DNA of 64,000 nucleotides, from positions 1 to 64,000 of the forward strand of contig NZ_CAXRBQ010000057.1 in NCBI RefSeq assembly GCF_964228735.1, read 5' to 3'. The first letter of the stretch is position 1. Each line of letters starts with the position of its first letter. The position numbers and the translations under genes are program-made. The stretch comes from Pontibacterium sp964228735. Lineage in GTDB: Bacteria > Pseudomonadota > Gammaproteobacteria > Pseudomonadales > Balneatricaceae. The notes under the pieces are model-generated. The model was given only the letters and a program-made list of their open reading frames with translations, searched no databases and was not told the DNA's origin. Below, in pieces: positions 44,782 through 54,606 of this stretch.

Positions 44782-46503
44782 TCAGGCTTTGACGTTCTGC
44801 TTCAGCAGGTCAGTGATCTGATCCAGGGCAACTTCCTGTTTGTCGGCATCGCGACGGCCTTTGTACTCTACGGTGCCGGCCTTGATGCCGCGGTCGGAGA
44901 TCACCACGCGGTGTGGAATACCGATCAGTTCCATATCGGCAAACTTCACCCCTGGGCTGACTTTGGCACGGTCATCCAGCAGTACATCGTAACCCGCTGC
45001 AGTCAGCTCTTCGTACAGACGTTCAGCTTCAGCACGTACTTCTTCGGATTTCTCGTACTTCAGTGCCACAATCGCAACGGTGAACGGCGCGATGGACTCT
45101 GGCCAGATGATGCCGCGGTCGTCGTTGTTCTGCTCGATTGCAGCCGCTACGACACGGGTCACACCGATACCGTAACAACCCATATCCATCACAACAGATT
45201 TGCCGTTCTCGTCCAATACAGTCGCATTCAGCGCTTCGGAGTACTTCTGGCCCAGCTGGAAGATGTGGCCCACTTCGATACCACGCTTGATCACCAGCGT
45301 ACCCTGGCCGTCCGGGCTTGGATCACCTTCAACCACGTTACGCAGGTCTGCCACTTCCGGCATCTCTACGTCGCGGCCCCAGTTCACACCGAAGTAGTGT
45401 TTACCATCGATGTTCGCGCCCGCGCCGAAGTCAGAAGACTTGGAAACCGCACGGTCGATGATGCATGGGATGTTCAGGTTTACAGGGCCCAGGGAACCAG
45501 CGCCAGCGCCGATCACGTCGCGGAACTCGTCTTCGGATGCCATGGTCAGAGGTTCAGCAACCTGCGGCAGTTTCTCTGCCTTGATCTCGTTCAGCTCGTG
45601 GTCGCCACGTACAATCAGGGCAACGAAGTCTGCTTCGCACTCTTCAGATGCCTTGACGATCAGAGTCTTGATGGTTTTCTCGATCGGCTGATTGTACTTC
45701 TCTACCAGATCCGCGATGGTTTTTGCGTCTGGTGTATCAACCAGGGTCATCTCCTGAGTTGGTGCTGCCAGGTCACCTTCCGGTGTCAGGGCTTCAGCCA
45801 GCTCTACGTTCGCTGCATAGTCGCTGGTATCGGAGAACGCGATATCGTCTTCACCGGACTCAGCCAATACGTGGAACTCGTGAGAAGCGTCGCCACCGAT
45901 AGAACCGCTATCGGCCTGTACCGGACGGTAGTCCAGACCCAGGCGGTCGAAGATGCTCACGTAGGTCTGGTGCATCACATCGTACGTTTCCTGCAGGGAT
46001 TCTTTGCCGATGTGGAAGGAGTATGCATCCTTCATGATGAACTCACGGGAGCGCATCACACCAAAACGTGGACGGATCTCGTCACGGAATTTGGTCTGGA
46101 TCTGATAGAAGTTCGCCGGCAGCTGCTTGTAGCTCTGCAGCTCGTTGCGCACCATGTCGGTGATAACTTCTTCATGGGTCGGGCCTACGCAGAATTCGCG
46201 GCTGTGGCGATCGTTTACGCGCAGCAGTTCTGGGCCGTACTGCTCCCAGCGGCCGGACTCCTGCCACAGTTCTGCAGGCTGGATCGCGGGCATCAGGACT
46301 TCCTGAGCGCCAGATTTGTTCATCTCGTCACGAACAATCTTTTCTACTTTGCGCAGGGTTTTCAGGCCCATTGGCAGCCAGGTGTACAAACCGGACGCCA
46401 GTTTACGGATCATACCAGCACGCAGCATCAGCTGGTGGCTGATAACCTCTGCGTCGGATGGGGTCTCTTTGAGAGTAGCAATCAGATATTGGCTTGCGCG
46501 CAT
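44782..46503 (-). CDS. proS: ProS, prolyl-tRNA synthetase (bacterial type with editing domain)
   Basis: 573 aa, the usual length of bacterial ProRS (E. coli 572). It opens with MRASQYLIATLKETPSDAE. Class II motifs are present: motif 1/2 region GLYTWLPMGLKTLRKVE and KFRDEIRPRFGVMRSREFIMKDAYSF (split), and motif 3 GCYGIGVTRVVAAAIEQ. The inserted editing (YbaK-like) domain spans about 225-400, and the anticodon-binding domain follows. It charges tRNA-Pro; two tRNA-Pro(UGG) genes are in the same window at 3.4 kb. Confidence 0.97.
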   Translation of the reverse strand: MRASQYLIATLKETPSDAEVISHQLMLRAGMIRKLASGLYTWLPMGLKTLRKVEKIVRDEMNKSGAQEVLMPAIQPAELWQESGRWEQYGPELLRVNDRHSREFCVGPTHEEVITDMVRNELQSYKQLPANFYQIQTKFRDEIRPRFGVMRSREFIMKDAYSFHIGKESLQETYDVMHQTYVSIFDRLGLDYRPVQADSGSIGGDASHEFHVLAESGEDDIAFSDTSDYAANVELAEALTPEGDLAAPTQEMTLVDTPDAKTIADLVEKYNQPIEKTIKTLIVKASEECEADFVALIVRGDHELNEIKAEKLPQVAEPLTMASEDEFRDVIGAGAGSLGPVNLNIPCIIDRAVSKSSDFGAGANIDGKHYFGVNWGRDVEMPEVADLRNVVEGDPSPDGQGTLVIKRGIEVGHIFQLGQKYSEALNATVLDENGKSVVMDMGCYGIGVTRVVAAAIEQNNDDRGIIWPESIAPFTVAIVALKYEKSEEVRAEAERLYEELTAAGYDVLLDDRAKVSPGVKFADMELIGIPHRVVISDRGIKAGTVEYKGRRDADKQEVALDQITDLLKQNVKA

Positions 46504-46638
46504 AAATCCTTAACCCATGAATGAATTCTGTCTTTGAAAGGCGGACATTTTAGGGTGCGGGCAGCGGCCTGCCAAGCGTTGCAACGGATCAATTAGTCGT
46601 GCGAGGGAGAAAAGGGCCGTTATTCGGTGGATTTTGTG

Positions 46639-46670
46639 GGGTATGTGCGCCTGTCACAACGCACATACCC
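46639..46670 (-). terminator. Terminator after the MscS-type channel gene
   Basis: GGGTATGTGCG (46639-46649) pairs with CGCACATACCC (46660-46670); 11-bp perfect stem, 18 nt beyond the channel gene's stop, with a weak T tail in either direction. Confidence 0.6.
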
Positions 46671-46687
46671 ATTTATAGAACGCGCTG

Positions 46688-47512
46688 TCAGGCGCTGTTC
46701 TTCAGCGTAACTTCACGTTGTGGGAACGGAATCTCAATACCTTCTTCTTTAAAGACGTTGTACAGCGCCAGGTTCACCTGGTACTGCACTTCAAAATAAC
46801 GCTGTGTTGGCACCCAGTAACGGTAGCCGATATCCACGGATGAGTCGCCAAAACCTTCGATGCCCACCTGTGGAGCGGGTTCGGCGGTTATCTCGTTAAA
46901 GCCGGCGAGGGTGTTTCGCACCACCTCGATGGCATGATTGGCATCGGCGCTATAGCTGATACCGATGCTGGCTTCCACCACTTTATTACCAAAGGAGTTG
47001 GTGATCACTTCGCCGACAATGTGCTTGTTCGGGATCGTGATGATTTCGCCGTCTTCGGTGGAGAGCAGGGTATAAGCCAGCTTGATCTCTTCCACCACGC
47101 CGGTGATCTCGTTAATGGTAATGGTGTTGCCAACCACGAACGGACGGGTAAGGACGATGGTAAAACCCGCGCCGTAGTTGGAGAACACTCCCTGTAACGC
47201 CAAACCGGCACTCAGGGAGATGGCACCGATCGCAGCAACGAATGGGGCGACACTGATGCCAAACTTGCCCAAGCAGATCACCACGATCATAGCGATAAAC
47301 AGCAGACGCACGCAGTTGGAGATAAACAGACGCAGCGTGACGTCGATCTCGTTCCGCTCGCAGATGCGCAGGGTGATGTTGCTGATCCAGCGGGCGATTA
47401 TCAGGCCGATTATAAAAATGATAATCGCGCCGATGACCTGAAAGCTGTAGTTGACGAAGAAGTCGACGATGAGGGTGTAGAAGTGGGTGAGGGCTTTAAG
47501 TTCCTCTTGCAT
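46688..47512 (-). CDS. Small-conductance mechanosensitive channel, MscS family
   Basis: 274 aa, like E. coli MscS (286). Three N-terminal membrane helices are seen (about 20-45, 62-85, 90-125). The third, pore-lining one carries the Gly/Ala-rich stretch IGAISLSAGLALQGVFSNYGAGF (split), followed by the beta domain (VGNTITINEITGVVEEIKLAYTLLSTEDGEIITIPN) and a C-terminal alpha/beta domain. It opens under membrane tension and protects against hypo-osmotic shock, an expected function in a marine organism. Monocistronic. Confidence 0.93.
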   Translation of the reverse strand: MQEELKALTHFYTLIVDFFVNYSFQVIGAIIIFIIGLIIARWISNITLRICERNEIDVTLRLFISNCVRLLFIAMIVVICLGKFGISVAPFVAAIGAISLSAGLALQGVFSNYGAGFTIVLTRPFVVGNTITINEITGVVEEIKLAYTLLSTEDGEIITIPNKHIVGEVITNSFGNKVVEASIGISYSADANHAIEVVRNTLAGFNEITAEPAPQVGIEGFGDSSVDIGYRYWVPTQRYFEVQYQVNLALYNVFKEEGIEIPFPQREVTLKNSA

Positions 47513-47570
47513 CGCAAAGGCTCCCTGATGGCGATTTTAGCCAGAGAGCCGTTGCAATGTGCGTTGCTCC

Positions 47571-48035
47571 CTAGCGTTCTGAAACAAACTGGAACAGATC
47601 TTCCAGTTGGTGTTCATTAAACACCGGAATGCCGTTGCGTAAAAGCTCTGAAGCGGCCGCGCCACTCCCTTCGGTCAGTTGGCCAGAAAACGAACCGTCA
47701 TAGATTTGGGTATTGCCACACGAGGGGCTGTTGGCCTTCATCAAGGCGCAGCACACTTTTTCTTTCTTGGCGCGTTCCAGTGTTTTTTCCGCACCCAATA
47801 GGAAAGCAGGAGTGACATCTTCACCGGTGCGATCGGTGATCAAAATCGGAAACTTAGACTGGGTTTCTGCCGGAGGGCGAGGTGTTGGCAATCCGCCCGA
47901 GCTTTCAGGGCAGATTTTGACGAGTCGACCCTCGTCGTTCCAGCGCTGAATCACCGGGTGATCGATGAGTGAGTGACCGCCGTCATAACGGACTGAGTCG
48001 CCCATCAGACAAGCACTTACAAGTATTTTTCCCAT
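47571..48035 (-). CDS. DUF523 (YbbK-like) protein
   Basis: 154 aa from ATG 48035; the frame extends 12 codons upstream without an RBS, and the family starts with this KILVSACLMG motif. It has CxMGxxVRYDG at 10-20, KICPESSGGLPTPRPPAE at about 40-57 and MKANSPSCGNTQIYDGSFSG, with conserved cysteines (C9, C41, C95/C96, C106) that suggest metal or Fe-S binding. It is cytoplasmic with unknown activity; family members occur alone or fused to DUF1722. Confidence 0.85.
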   Translation of the reverse strand: MGKILVSACLMGDSVRYDGGHSLIDHPVIQRWNDEGRLVKICPESSGGLPTPRPPAETQSKFPILITDRTGEDVTPAFLLGAEKTLERAKKEKVCCALMKANSPSCGNTQIYDGSFSGQLTEGSGAAASELLRNGIPVFNEHQLEDLFQFVSER

Positions 48036-48165
48036 AACTAGAGCCGTTGTTATTGTTATTGTCGCGGGCATATTCTACTCACGCGCTAACACTCTGCAAG
48101 GCGCTGAAATTGACGGAGGTCACTCAGTTTTTAGTTTGGCTGCTTTTTGTACATCAGTTTCTGTG

Positions 48166-49725
48166 CTAATGCCGCGAGATAATCCGCTCCACCATATTGC
48201 TTTGCATGTTGGCCAGGCGCAGGGTGGACCGGTTCATCTCAAGGGTTTTCTCGGCTTCATCCGAAACTTGGTTGGCTGCGTTGCTGATGGTGTGGATCTG
48301 CTCATTCACCTCCTGGGTGGCCGCGCTTTGTTGATGGGTAGAGCTGGCAATCTCTGAGGTCATACCGCTGATGACATCGACCGCGCTCAGAATGGAGATC
48401 AGATTGTGACCCGCTTCTTCAATACGATGCACGGTGGAGTCGGCCAGGTGCTGACCACTTTTGATTGCTGACGAGATGTCGCGGGTTTCTGCTTGCAGGC
48501 CCTCGATGATTTTACCGATCTCCTGTGTGGACATGCGGGTCCGTAAGGCGAGTGAGCGAACTTCGTCAGCAACGACAGCAAAGCCCCGTCCGTTCTCTCC
48601 AGCGCGTGCGGCTTCAATGGCCGCGTTCAGGGCCAGCAAGTTGGTTTGTTCGGCAATATCGTGGATGACCTCCACCACCTTATCGATCTGGGAGTTACGG
48701 GCTTCCAGGCTTGTCAGGTTTTCACCGATGGTGTCTATTGCGGCATCCAGTTGTTTGATTGCATCAACGGCTTGGTGAACCACACCGGTACCTACCTCCG
48801 CATCCTGCTGCACCTGATTGACCTGATCCAACGCGAGTTGGGTGTTTTCCGCCATGTTGCTGGTGGTGGCGGTCATCTCCTCGACGGTTACCGCAATCTG
48901 TTCAAGGGCGTTGGTCTGTGCCTGAAGATTATCGAAGGTCGCATTCATCACCTTATCGGAGGTGTCAGAGCTGCGTTTGACCTCGTTCGATGCATCCTGA
49001 ATGCGGCGTAGCACGGCATCCAGTTGGGACTGTAGCTGGCACTGAACCAGTTCAAGCTGCCCAATATCATCGGTCGTTCCCGTGTAGATCAGTTGTTTGA
49101 CTGGATGGCTGACAATACTGCGGCTGGAATTTACCAGTCGCTTGAATCTACGTGTCAGTAATTTGCAGCCTGTTATAACCATGAGCGCTGAAATCGACGC
49201 AGCGATGTAGGAACCTACGCCGGGGTGTTGCCATAGCGTCCAGCCGGCCAGAGGAGATAGCGACAATAAGGTGGCCAGGCTGAGACGGGTTCCCAATTCA
49301 AGCGGCTTGCGAGAGAGTGCTTTGGGTGTCTTGCCGCGGAGTCGCTGCTCGTAGATCGATTGAGCAAAACGCATGACCTGTGCGGACGGTTGTCGATAGA
49401 CCACCTGATATTCGGTGACGGTGTCATTCTCCAAGGTGGGGATGATGTAGGTATCCAGCCACATATCGTCACCACGACGGTTGCGATTGAGGATGATCCC
49501 CATCCAGGGCTGACCGGCAGTCACCGTTTCCCATAGTTGATCAAACGGCCCCGCAGGCATTTTGGGGTGGCGCAGTATTTTGATGTTTTTGCCGTAAAGT
49601 TCGTCTCGGGCGTAACCGGATAGTCGGCAAAAGTCATCGCTGACATAGCGGATATTGGCATCCGGATCGGTAGTCACTACAAGGATGTCGTTATCCGATG
49701 GACGTTTATTTTTATCGTTATTCAT
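48166..49725 (-). CDS. Aer-like PAS-domain methyl-accepting chemotaxis protein
   Basis: 519 aa from ATG 49725 (GGAGAG upstream). It has an N-terminal PAS domain (about 15-115, with DDFCRLSGYARDELYGKNIKILRHPKMP and GDDMWLDTYIIP as in FAD-binding Aer). A membrane hairpin follows (about 150-195, SLATLLSLSPLAGWTLW and YIAASISALMVITGC), then a HAMP-like segment and the signalling domain with tip IAEQTNLLALNAAIEAARAGENGRGFAVVADEVRSLA (split). It probably senses redox/oxygen through cytoplasmic PAS-FAD and drives aerotaxis. Single gene. Confidence 0.9.
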   Translation of the reverse strand: MNNDKNKRPSDNDILVVTTDPDANIRYVSDDFCRLSGYARDELYGKNIKILRHPKMPAGPFDQLWETVTAGQPWMGIILNRNRRGDDMWLDTYIIPTLENDTVTEYQVVYRQPSAQVMRFAQSIYEQRLRGKTPKALSRKPLELGTRLSLATLLSLSPLAGWTLWQHPGVGSYIAASISALMVITGCKLLTRRFKRLVNSSRSIVSHPVKQLIYTGTTDDIGQLELVQCQLQSQLDAVLRRIQDASNEVKRSSDTSDKVMNATFDNLQAQTNALEQIAVTVEEMTATTSNMAENTQLALDQVNQVQQDAEVGTGVVHQAVDAIKQLDAAIDTIGENLTSLEARNSQIDKVVEVIHDIAEQTNLLALNAAIEAARAGENGRGFAVVADEVRSLALRTRMSTQEIGKIIEGLQAETRDISSAIKSGQHLADSTVHRIEEAGHNLISILSAVDVISGMTSEIASSTHQQSAATQEVNEQIHTISNAANQVSDEAEKTLEMNRSTLRLANMQSNMVERIISRH

Positions 49726-50109
49726 CGTGTATACGGTCTCTCCAAGTCTTTGTATTCCATGCGAAAGTGTTGCTGCAGAATCCAGCAGAAACCGTGCCAT
49801 GCCTGACGTCTGGCCCGCGAAGGCCGTTTTATGCGGTGTGGAAGCCAGTTAACCGAATTGAGAGTTGATCATTTGATGAGGTCGGGCTGACGGAGTGAGG
49901 CATTTTCATCAGCGGATTAATCTTTTGGATATGCCGCACTTGCAGCATGTTCCGCCTGCGATTGGCCGACAGCGTACGAAGGCAGGAGCCTGCAGGGTAA
50001 TTTAGGTTGTTTGGCTGAACCTGGGTTTGTATTTGGCTTGATAGATTGATGTTTACGTAAACGTAAATTTGGGGTATAGATTAGGGTAAACCCTTAAGTG
50101 GAGACCCTG
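49726..50109 (+). promoter_or_regulatory. Promoter region of the acyl-CoA operon with LiuR-like MerR box
   Basis: The palindrome TTTACGTAAACGTAAA (50051-50066) matches, from memory, the MerR-family LiuR box of branched-chain amino acid and fatty acid catabolic operons. TTTACG as -35 and TAGATT (50076-50081) as -10 give a 19-nt spacer, the long spacing used by MerR-activated promoters. The remainder of this 384-nt gap (49726-50040) shows no gene. Confidence 0.55.
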
Positions 50110-51267
50110 ATGGACCTTTCTCTGACAGAAGAACAACAACTCATCCAGGACACCGCAAAACGTTTTGCCGAGACCGAATTGGCGCCTGTTGCGGAAAAAC
50201 TGGATCAGACCAAAGATAAATCCATCCTGTTGGAAAATTGTAAAAAGCTCGCTGAATTGGGCTTTATGGGCCTGAACATCAAAGGCCAGTATGGCGGTAC
50301 TGAGGCTGGCGTTGTTGCGTTCAGTCTGGCGATGACAGAGATCGCCCGTGCCTGTGCATCTACCGCTGTGACCATGTCGGTAACCAACATGGTGGCGGAA
50401 GTGATCCAGGCGATGGGTACCGAAGAGCAGAAAGACAAATACCTGCCGCTGATCTGCAGCGGTGAATACCGTGCGGGCAGCTTCTGCCTGACTGAATCCG
50501 GTGCGGGTTCCGACCCTGCCTCTATGCGTGCGAAAGCGGTGAAAACCGAAAACGGCTACGCAATCTCCGGTACCAAGCAGTGGATCACCAGCGCTGAGTT
50601 CGCCGGTGTATTCGTGGTGTGGGCGGTAACCGATCCGGAAGCGAAGAAAGGTAAAGGCATCACCTGCTTCCTGGTCGAAGCCGGTACGCCGGGTATTACT
50701 GTAGCGCCGGCTGAGAAGAAGATGGGCCAGCACGGCTCTGCAACCAACGAAGTGCACTTTGAGAATGTAGAAGTGCCGGAATCTGCAATCCTGGGCAAAT
50801 TGAACGATGGCTTCCGTCTGGCAGTGGCCGAGCTGGCCGGTGGCCGAATCGGTATCGGTTCTCTGGCGTTGGGTGTTGGTCTGGCGGCGATGGACTATGC
50901 GACCGCATACATCCAGGAGCGTAAGCAGTTTGGTCGTCCGATCTCTGACTTCCAGGGACTGCAGTGGATGATGGCGGACCGCTACACCGAACTGGAAGCG
51001 GCGCGTTTGCTGTTGATGTCTGCGGCGGATCGTAAAGAGCGTGACCTGCCGTTTGCCAAGGAAGCCTCCATGGCGAAAGTGTTTGCCAGCGAGAAGGCAA
51101 ACCAGGCGTGTTACAGCGCCCTGCAGATGTTGGGTGGCTACGGCTACATGCAGGAGTACCCGCTGGAGCGCTATACCCGCGACGTGCGTATCACCTCGAT
51201 CTACGAAGGTACCAGTGAGATTCAGCGTGTGATTATCGCGCGTGAAATCCTGCGTGAGTTCAGCTAA
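50110..51267 (+). CDS. Acyl-CoA dehydrogenase (short/branched-chain type)
   Basis: 385 aa from ATG 50110 (GGAG 7 nt upstream); the frame opens at GTG 50098. Typical ACAD layout: N-terminal helices, FCLTESGAGSDPASMRAKA (about 125-143) and GTKQWITSAEFAGVFVVWA for FAD binding, and C-terminal QMLGGYGYMQEYPLERYTRDVRITSIYEGTSEIQRV with the catalytic Glu in YEGTS. It oxidises a short or branched acyl-CoA to the 2-enoyl-CoA using ETF. First gene of a six-gene operon. Confidence 0.93.
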   Translation: MDLSLTEEQQLIQDTAKRFAETELAPVAEKLDQTKDKSILLENCKKLAELGFMGLNIKGQYGGTEAGVVAFSLAMTEIARACASTAVTMSVTNMVAEVIQAMGTEEQKDKYLPLICSGEYRAGSFCLTESGAGSDPASMRAKAVKTENGYAISGTKQWITSAEFAGVFVVWAVTDPEAKKGKGITCFLVEAGTPGITVAPAEKKMGQHGSATNEVHFENVEVPESAILGKLNDGFRLAVAELAGGRIGIGSLALGVGLAAMDYATAYIQERKQFGRPISDFQGLQWMMADRYTELEAARLLLMSAADRKERDLPFAKEASMAKVFASEKANQACYSALQMLGGYGYMQEYPLERYTRDVRITSIYEGTSEIQRVIIAREILREFS

Positions 51268-51279
51268 GGGTCACCGCAT

Positions 51280-52428
51280 ATGAAACCTCTCGCCGGGCTT
51301 AAAGTACTCGATTTCTCCACCCTGTTACCGGGGCCGTACGCCACCATGTTGCTGGCTGATATGGGCGCGGAGGTGGTGCGTGTCGAGTCGCCTGTGCGGG
51401 ATGACCTGGTGCGCAACATGAAACCGCAGATTGACGGTCAATCTGCGGCGTTTCGTTACCTGAACCGGGGTAAGCAATCGATCACTCTGGATCTGAAACA
51501 TCCTGATGCTCAGTCCATCGTGCATAGATTGGTGGAGGAGTTCGACATCGTTGTTGAACAGTTCCGTCCGGGGGTGATGCATCGACTGGGGTTGGGATAT
51601 GAGGATCTGAGCAAGGTTAAGCCTGATCTGATCTATTGCTCCATCTCGGGTTACGGCCAGGTCGGTGCCTATGCTGAAAAAGCGGGGCACGATATCAATT
51701 TCCTCGCCCTTGCCGGTGTCTCCAGTCATATGGGACGTGCCGGGCAGGGGCCTTGTCCTCTGGGTGTGCAGGTCGCAGATATTGCAGCGGGTTCCCATCC
51801 GGCTGTGGTGTCTATTCTGGTAGCCGTGATTCAGCGAGACCGTCAGGGCAAGGGTGCCCAGATCGATATCTCCATGGCGGATAACAGCATGGCGCTGCAG
51901 GCGTTGCTGGCACCGGGTGCTCTTAACGGCGGCCGTGAAGATGGCTACGAAACCCATTTCCTTAACGGGGCTGGGTTCTACGACTACTACCCAACCCGCG
52001 ACGGGCGTTTTATGGCGGTGGGAAGTCTTGAACCGCAATTTAAGCGTGCCTTGCTGGAAACCCTTGAAGCATCTGAGCTGGCAGAACTCGATGACAAAAC
52101 GCTGAAAGTTCAGCTACGCGAGATCTTCCAGAGTCAGGACCTGGCTTTCTGGCAGCAGGCGTTTGCCGATGTCGATGCCTGCGTTGAACCTGTGCTGACC
52201 ATGACGGAAGCGGCAGACCATCCCGCTTTTGTGTCCCGGGGACTTATTCAGAAGAACAATAAAAACGGTGAGGTGCAAGTTGCACCGGCGATCCGCTTTA
52301 ACAACGAATCCACGCCATTGCCTGCAGAAGCACCACTGCGCGGTGCTGACACGGACACAGTCCTGCAGATGGCGGGAATGAACAACGATGAAATAGATAA
52401 ACTCCGGACGGCAGGTGTGTTTGGCTAA
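51280..52428 (+). CDS. CaiB/BaiF family III CoA-transferase (or 2-methylacyl-CoA racemase-like)
   Basis: 382 aa. N-terminal PLAGLKVLDFSTLLPGPYATMLLADMGAEVVRVE and the FRYLNRGKQSITLDLK block are the family III CoA-transferase signature; GHDINFLALAGV near residue 150 contains the Asp that forms the anhydride in CoA-transferases. The small C-terminal half (PLPAEAPLRGADTD) fits either frc-type transferases or AMACR racemases, which share the fold. It moves CoA between acids or racemises a 2-methylacyl-CoA. It follows the dehydrogenase after 12 nt. Confidence 0.88.
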   Translation: MKPLAGLKVLDFSTLLPGPYATMLLADMGAEVVRVESPVRDDLVRNMKPQIDGQSAAFRYLNRGKQSITLDLKHPDAQSIVHRLVEEFDIVVEQFRPGVMHRLGLGYEDLSKVKPDLIYCSISGYGQVGAYAEKAGHDINFLALAGVSSHMGRAGQGPCPLGVQVADIAAGSHPAVVSILVAVIQRDRQGKGAQIDISMADNSMALQALLAPGALNGGREDGYETHFLNGAGFYDYYPTRDGRFMAVGSLEPQFKRALLETLEASELAELDDKTLKVQLREIFQSQDLAFWQQAFADVDACVEPVLTMTEAADHPAFVSRGLIQKNNKNGEVQVAPAIRFNNESTPLPAEAPLRGADTDTVLQMAGMNNDEIDKLRTAGVFG

Positions 52429-52489
52429 ACGCCACACAGTTCATGTCTCTACCGGGGAAAGAATAACAACGATAAACGAGAGAAAGAAA

Positions 52490-54148
52490 ATGACTACGGA
52501 AAACTACCAGGCATATTATGATCAGTTTGATCCGGCGATGATCGAAGAGAAGATGATCGGTAATCTGAAGGACGGTTTTAACGTCTGTGAAGAGATCGTT
52601 GATAAATGGGCCGATGGTGATGGCGTAGCGCTGAAGTACGAAGGTGCGACCCGCGAAGCCTCTCAGCTGACCTTTGCTGAGCTGAAAGAGAAAGCGGCTC
52701 AGTTCGCCAACTACCTGGAGTCTCAGGGCATCGGTAAAGGCGACCGCGTTGCGGCGCTGCTGCCACGTACCCCAGAGTTGATGGTTGTCATCATGGGTAC
52801 CCTGCGTGCCGGTGCTGTTTACCAGCCGCTGTTTACCGCGTTTGGTCCAGGTGCGATCGAATACCGTGTACAGCAGGCGGGTACCAAACTGGTAGTCACC
52901 GATCCGGCGAACCGCTCCAAGCTGGACGACGTGCAGGGTTGCCCATCTATCCTGCTGGTTAACCGCGCGGCGGCTGACGAAAAGTATGCGGCTGACCGTG
53001 ACTTCTCTGAGCAGGTAGACAGCCTGTCTACCGAATTTGCACCGGTACGCGTCGGTGCAGAAGATCCGTTCCTGCAGATGTTCACCTCCGGTACCGTAGG
53101 TAAGTCCAAGGGTGTTGCCGTACCTTCCCGCGCAATTCTTTCTTTCTACATCTACATGCGCTTTGCGATTGGTCTGCGTCCGGAAGATACCTACTGGAAC
53201 GTGGCTGATCCAGGCTGGGCATACGGTCTGTACTATGCCGTTGTTGGCCCGCTCCTGCTGGGAAATACCACTCACTTCTGTGAAGCGGCATTCACCCCGG
53301 AAACCACCTACGACATGCTGCGTAAGTACAACATCACCAACCTGGCCGCGGCACCAACTGCGTACCGTATGCTGATGGCGAACGACAACGTACTGTCTGC
53401 GGATGATAAGTTTGATCTGCGTGTTGCAAGCAGTGCGGGTGAGCCGCTGAACCCGGAAGTTATCAGTTGGGTTGATAAGCGTCTGGGCTGCCCGGTAATG
53501 GACCACTACGGTCAGACCGAAACCGGCATGACCGCATGTAACCACCACGACCTGGAGCAGGATGTGGTACGCGTCGGTTCTATGGGCTTCTCCATGCCAG
53601 GTCACCGTGTAGTGGCGCTGGATGCGGACTACAACGAGATCGCAGAAGGTGAAACCGGCCAGCTGGCGGTGGATGTGGATAACTCTCCGCTGTTCTTCTT
53701 CCAGGGTTACACCTGGCAGGAAAAGAACCCGTTCCACGGTAAATACTACCTGACCGGTGACGTGGTAATGAGCCACGGCGACGGCAGCTACTCCTTCACC
53801 GGCCGTGACGACGACATCATCACTACCGCGGGTTACCGTGTAGGACCTGCGGATGTGGAGAGCACCCTGATCGAGCACGAAGCAGTGGCTGAGTCTGGTG
53901 TAGTCGGCAAGCCGGATCCGAAACGTGGTTCCATCATCAAAGCGTACGTTGTGATCAAGCCGGAGTTCGACGCCAACGAAGAGCTGGCAGAAGAGCTGAA
54001 GCAGCACGTACGTAACCGCCTCTCCACTCACGCATTCCCACGTGAGATCGAGTTTGTGCAGGATCTGCCTAAGACACCAAGTGGCAAAATCCAGCGCTTC
54101 ATCCTGCGTAACCAGGCCCGCGACGAAAGCGAGACTGTTACCGCTTAA
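52490..54148 (+). CDS. AMP-forming acyl-CoA synthetase
   Basis: 552 aa from ATG 52490 (GAGA upstream); the frame extends back into the previous gene but this is the first start with an RBS. ANL-superfamily motifs: MFTSGTVGKSKGVAVPSRA (A3 P-loop, with Val where Thr is usual), YGQTETG (A5), FTGRDDDIITTAGYRVGPADVE (A7/A8, split) and TPSGKIQRF with the catalytic Lys (A10). It activates a carboxylic acid to its CoA ester, probably the substrate for the dehydrogenase in the same operon. The chain length cannot be inferred. Confidence 0.9.
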   Translation: MTTENYQAYYDQFDPAMIEEKMIGNLKDGFNVCEEIVDKWADGDGVALKYEGATREASQLTFAELKEKAAQFANYLESQGIGKGDRVAALLPRTPELMVVIMGTLRAGAVYQPLFTAFGPGAIEYRVQQAGTKLVVTDPANRSKLDDVQGCPSILLVNRAAADEKYAADRDFSEQVDSLSTEFAPVRVGAEDPFLQMFTSGTVGKSKGVAVPSRAILSFYIYMRFAIGLRPEDTYWNVADPGWAYGLYYAVVGPLLLGNTTHFCEAAFTPETTYDMLRKYNITNLAAAPTAYRMLMANDNVLSADDKFDLRVASSAGEPLNPEVISWVDKRLGCPVMDHYGQTETGMTACNHHDLEQDVVRVGSMGFSMPGHRVVALDADYNEIAEGETGQLAVDVDNSPLFFFQGYTWQEKNPFHGKYYLTGDVVMSHGDGSYSFTGRDDDIITTAGYRVGPADVESTLIEHEAVAESGVVGKPDPKRGSIIKAYVVIKPEFDANEELAEELKQHVRNRLSTHAFPREIEFVQDLPKTPSGKIQRFILRNQARDESETVTA

Positions 54149-54162
54149 CGGAGATTGCCTGA

Positions 54163-54591
54163 ATGAAACCGAGCAACCCGGACTACGAGTCTGAGACTCG
54201 CCGGGTTTTCGATCAGGCACCGTTTATCCGTCAACTAGGGGCTGAACTCCTTGAGTTCAGCCCCGGTCTTTGTCGGACCCGGATAATCCTGAACGAAAAC
54301 CACAAACAGCAGGACGGTTTTGTCCATGCCGGTGTTCAGGCCACACTGGCGGATCACAGCTGTGGCACTGCAGCGGCGACGTTGATCGCCCAAGGTCAGC
54401 GGGTTCTGACCGCCGACTTTACCGTTAACCTGCTGCGTCCCGCCCAGGGCCACACACTGGAATGCGAAGCTAAGGTGATCAAACAGGGTAGAACCCTGAC
54501 GGTCGCTGAAGGTGAGGTGTATGCGGTTGGTGAACAGCGTAAGCTGGTGGCCAAGGCGACAGTGACACTGGCAATCGTAACCGTGGACTAA
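54163..54591 (+). CDS. PaaI-family thioesterase
   Basis: 142 aa hotdog protein with QQDGFVHAGVQATLADHSCGTAA (about 50-72), the PaaI pattern in which the conserved Asn/Gln, His-(A)-Gly and Asp of the central helix form the active site. It hydrolyses acyl-CoA thioesters and may recycle CoA from dead-end intermediates of this operon. It starts 14 nt after the synthetase stop. Confidence 0.88.
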   Translation: MKPSNPDYESETRRVFDQAPFIRQLGAELLEFSPGLCRTRIILNENHKQQDGFVHAGVQATLADHSCGTAAATLIAQGQRVLTADFTVNLLRPAQGHTLECEAKVIKQGRTLTVAEGEVYAVGEQRKLVAKATVTLAIVTVD

Positions 54592-54606
54592 TCGAGAGGT
54601 AGCGCG

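Noticed and set aside
44911..46524. 537-codon open frame opposite proS
   Set aside because: Antisense shadow of prolyl-tRNA synthetase.
52298..54220. 640-codon open frame opposite the acyl-CoA synthetase
   Set aside because: Antisense shadow spanning the ends of three sense genes.
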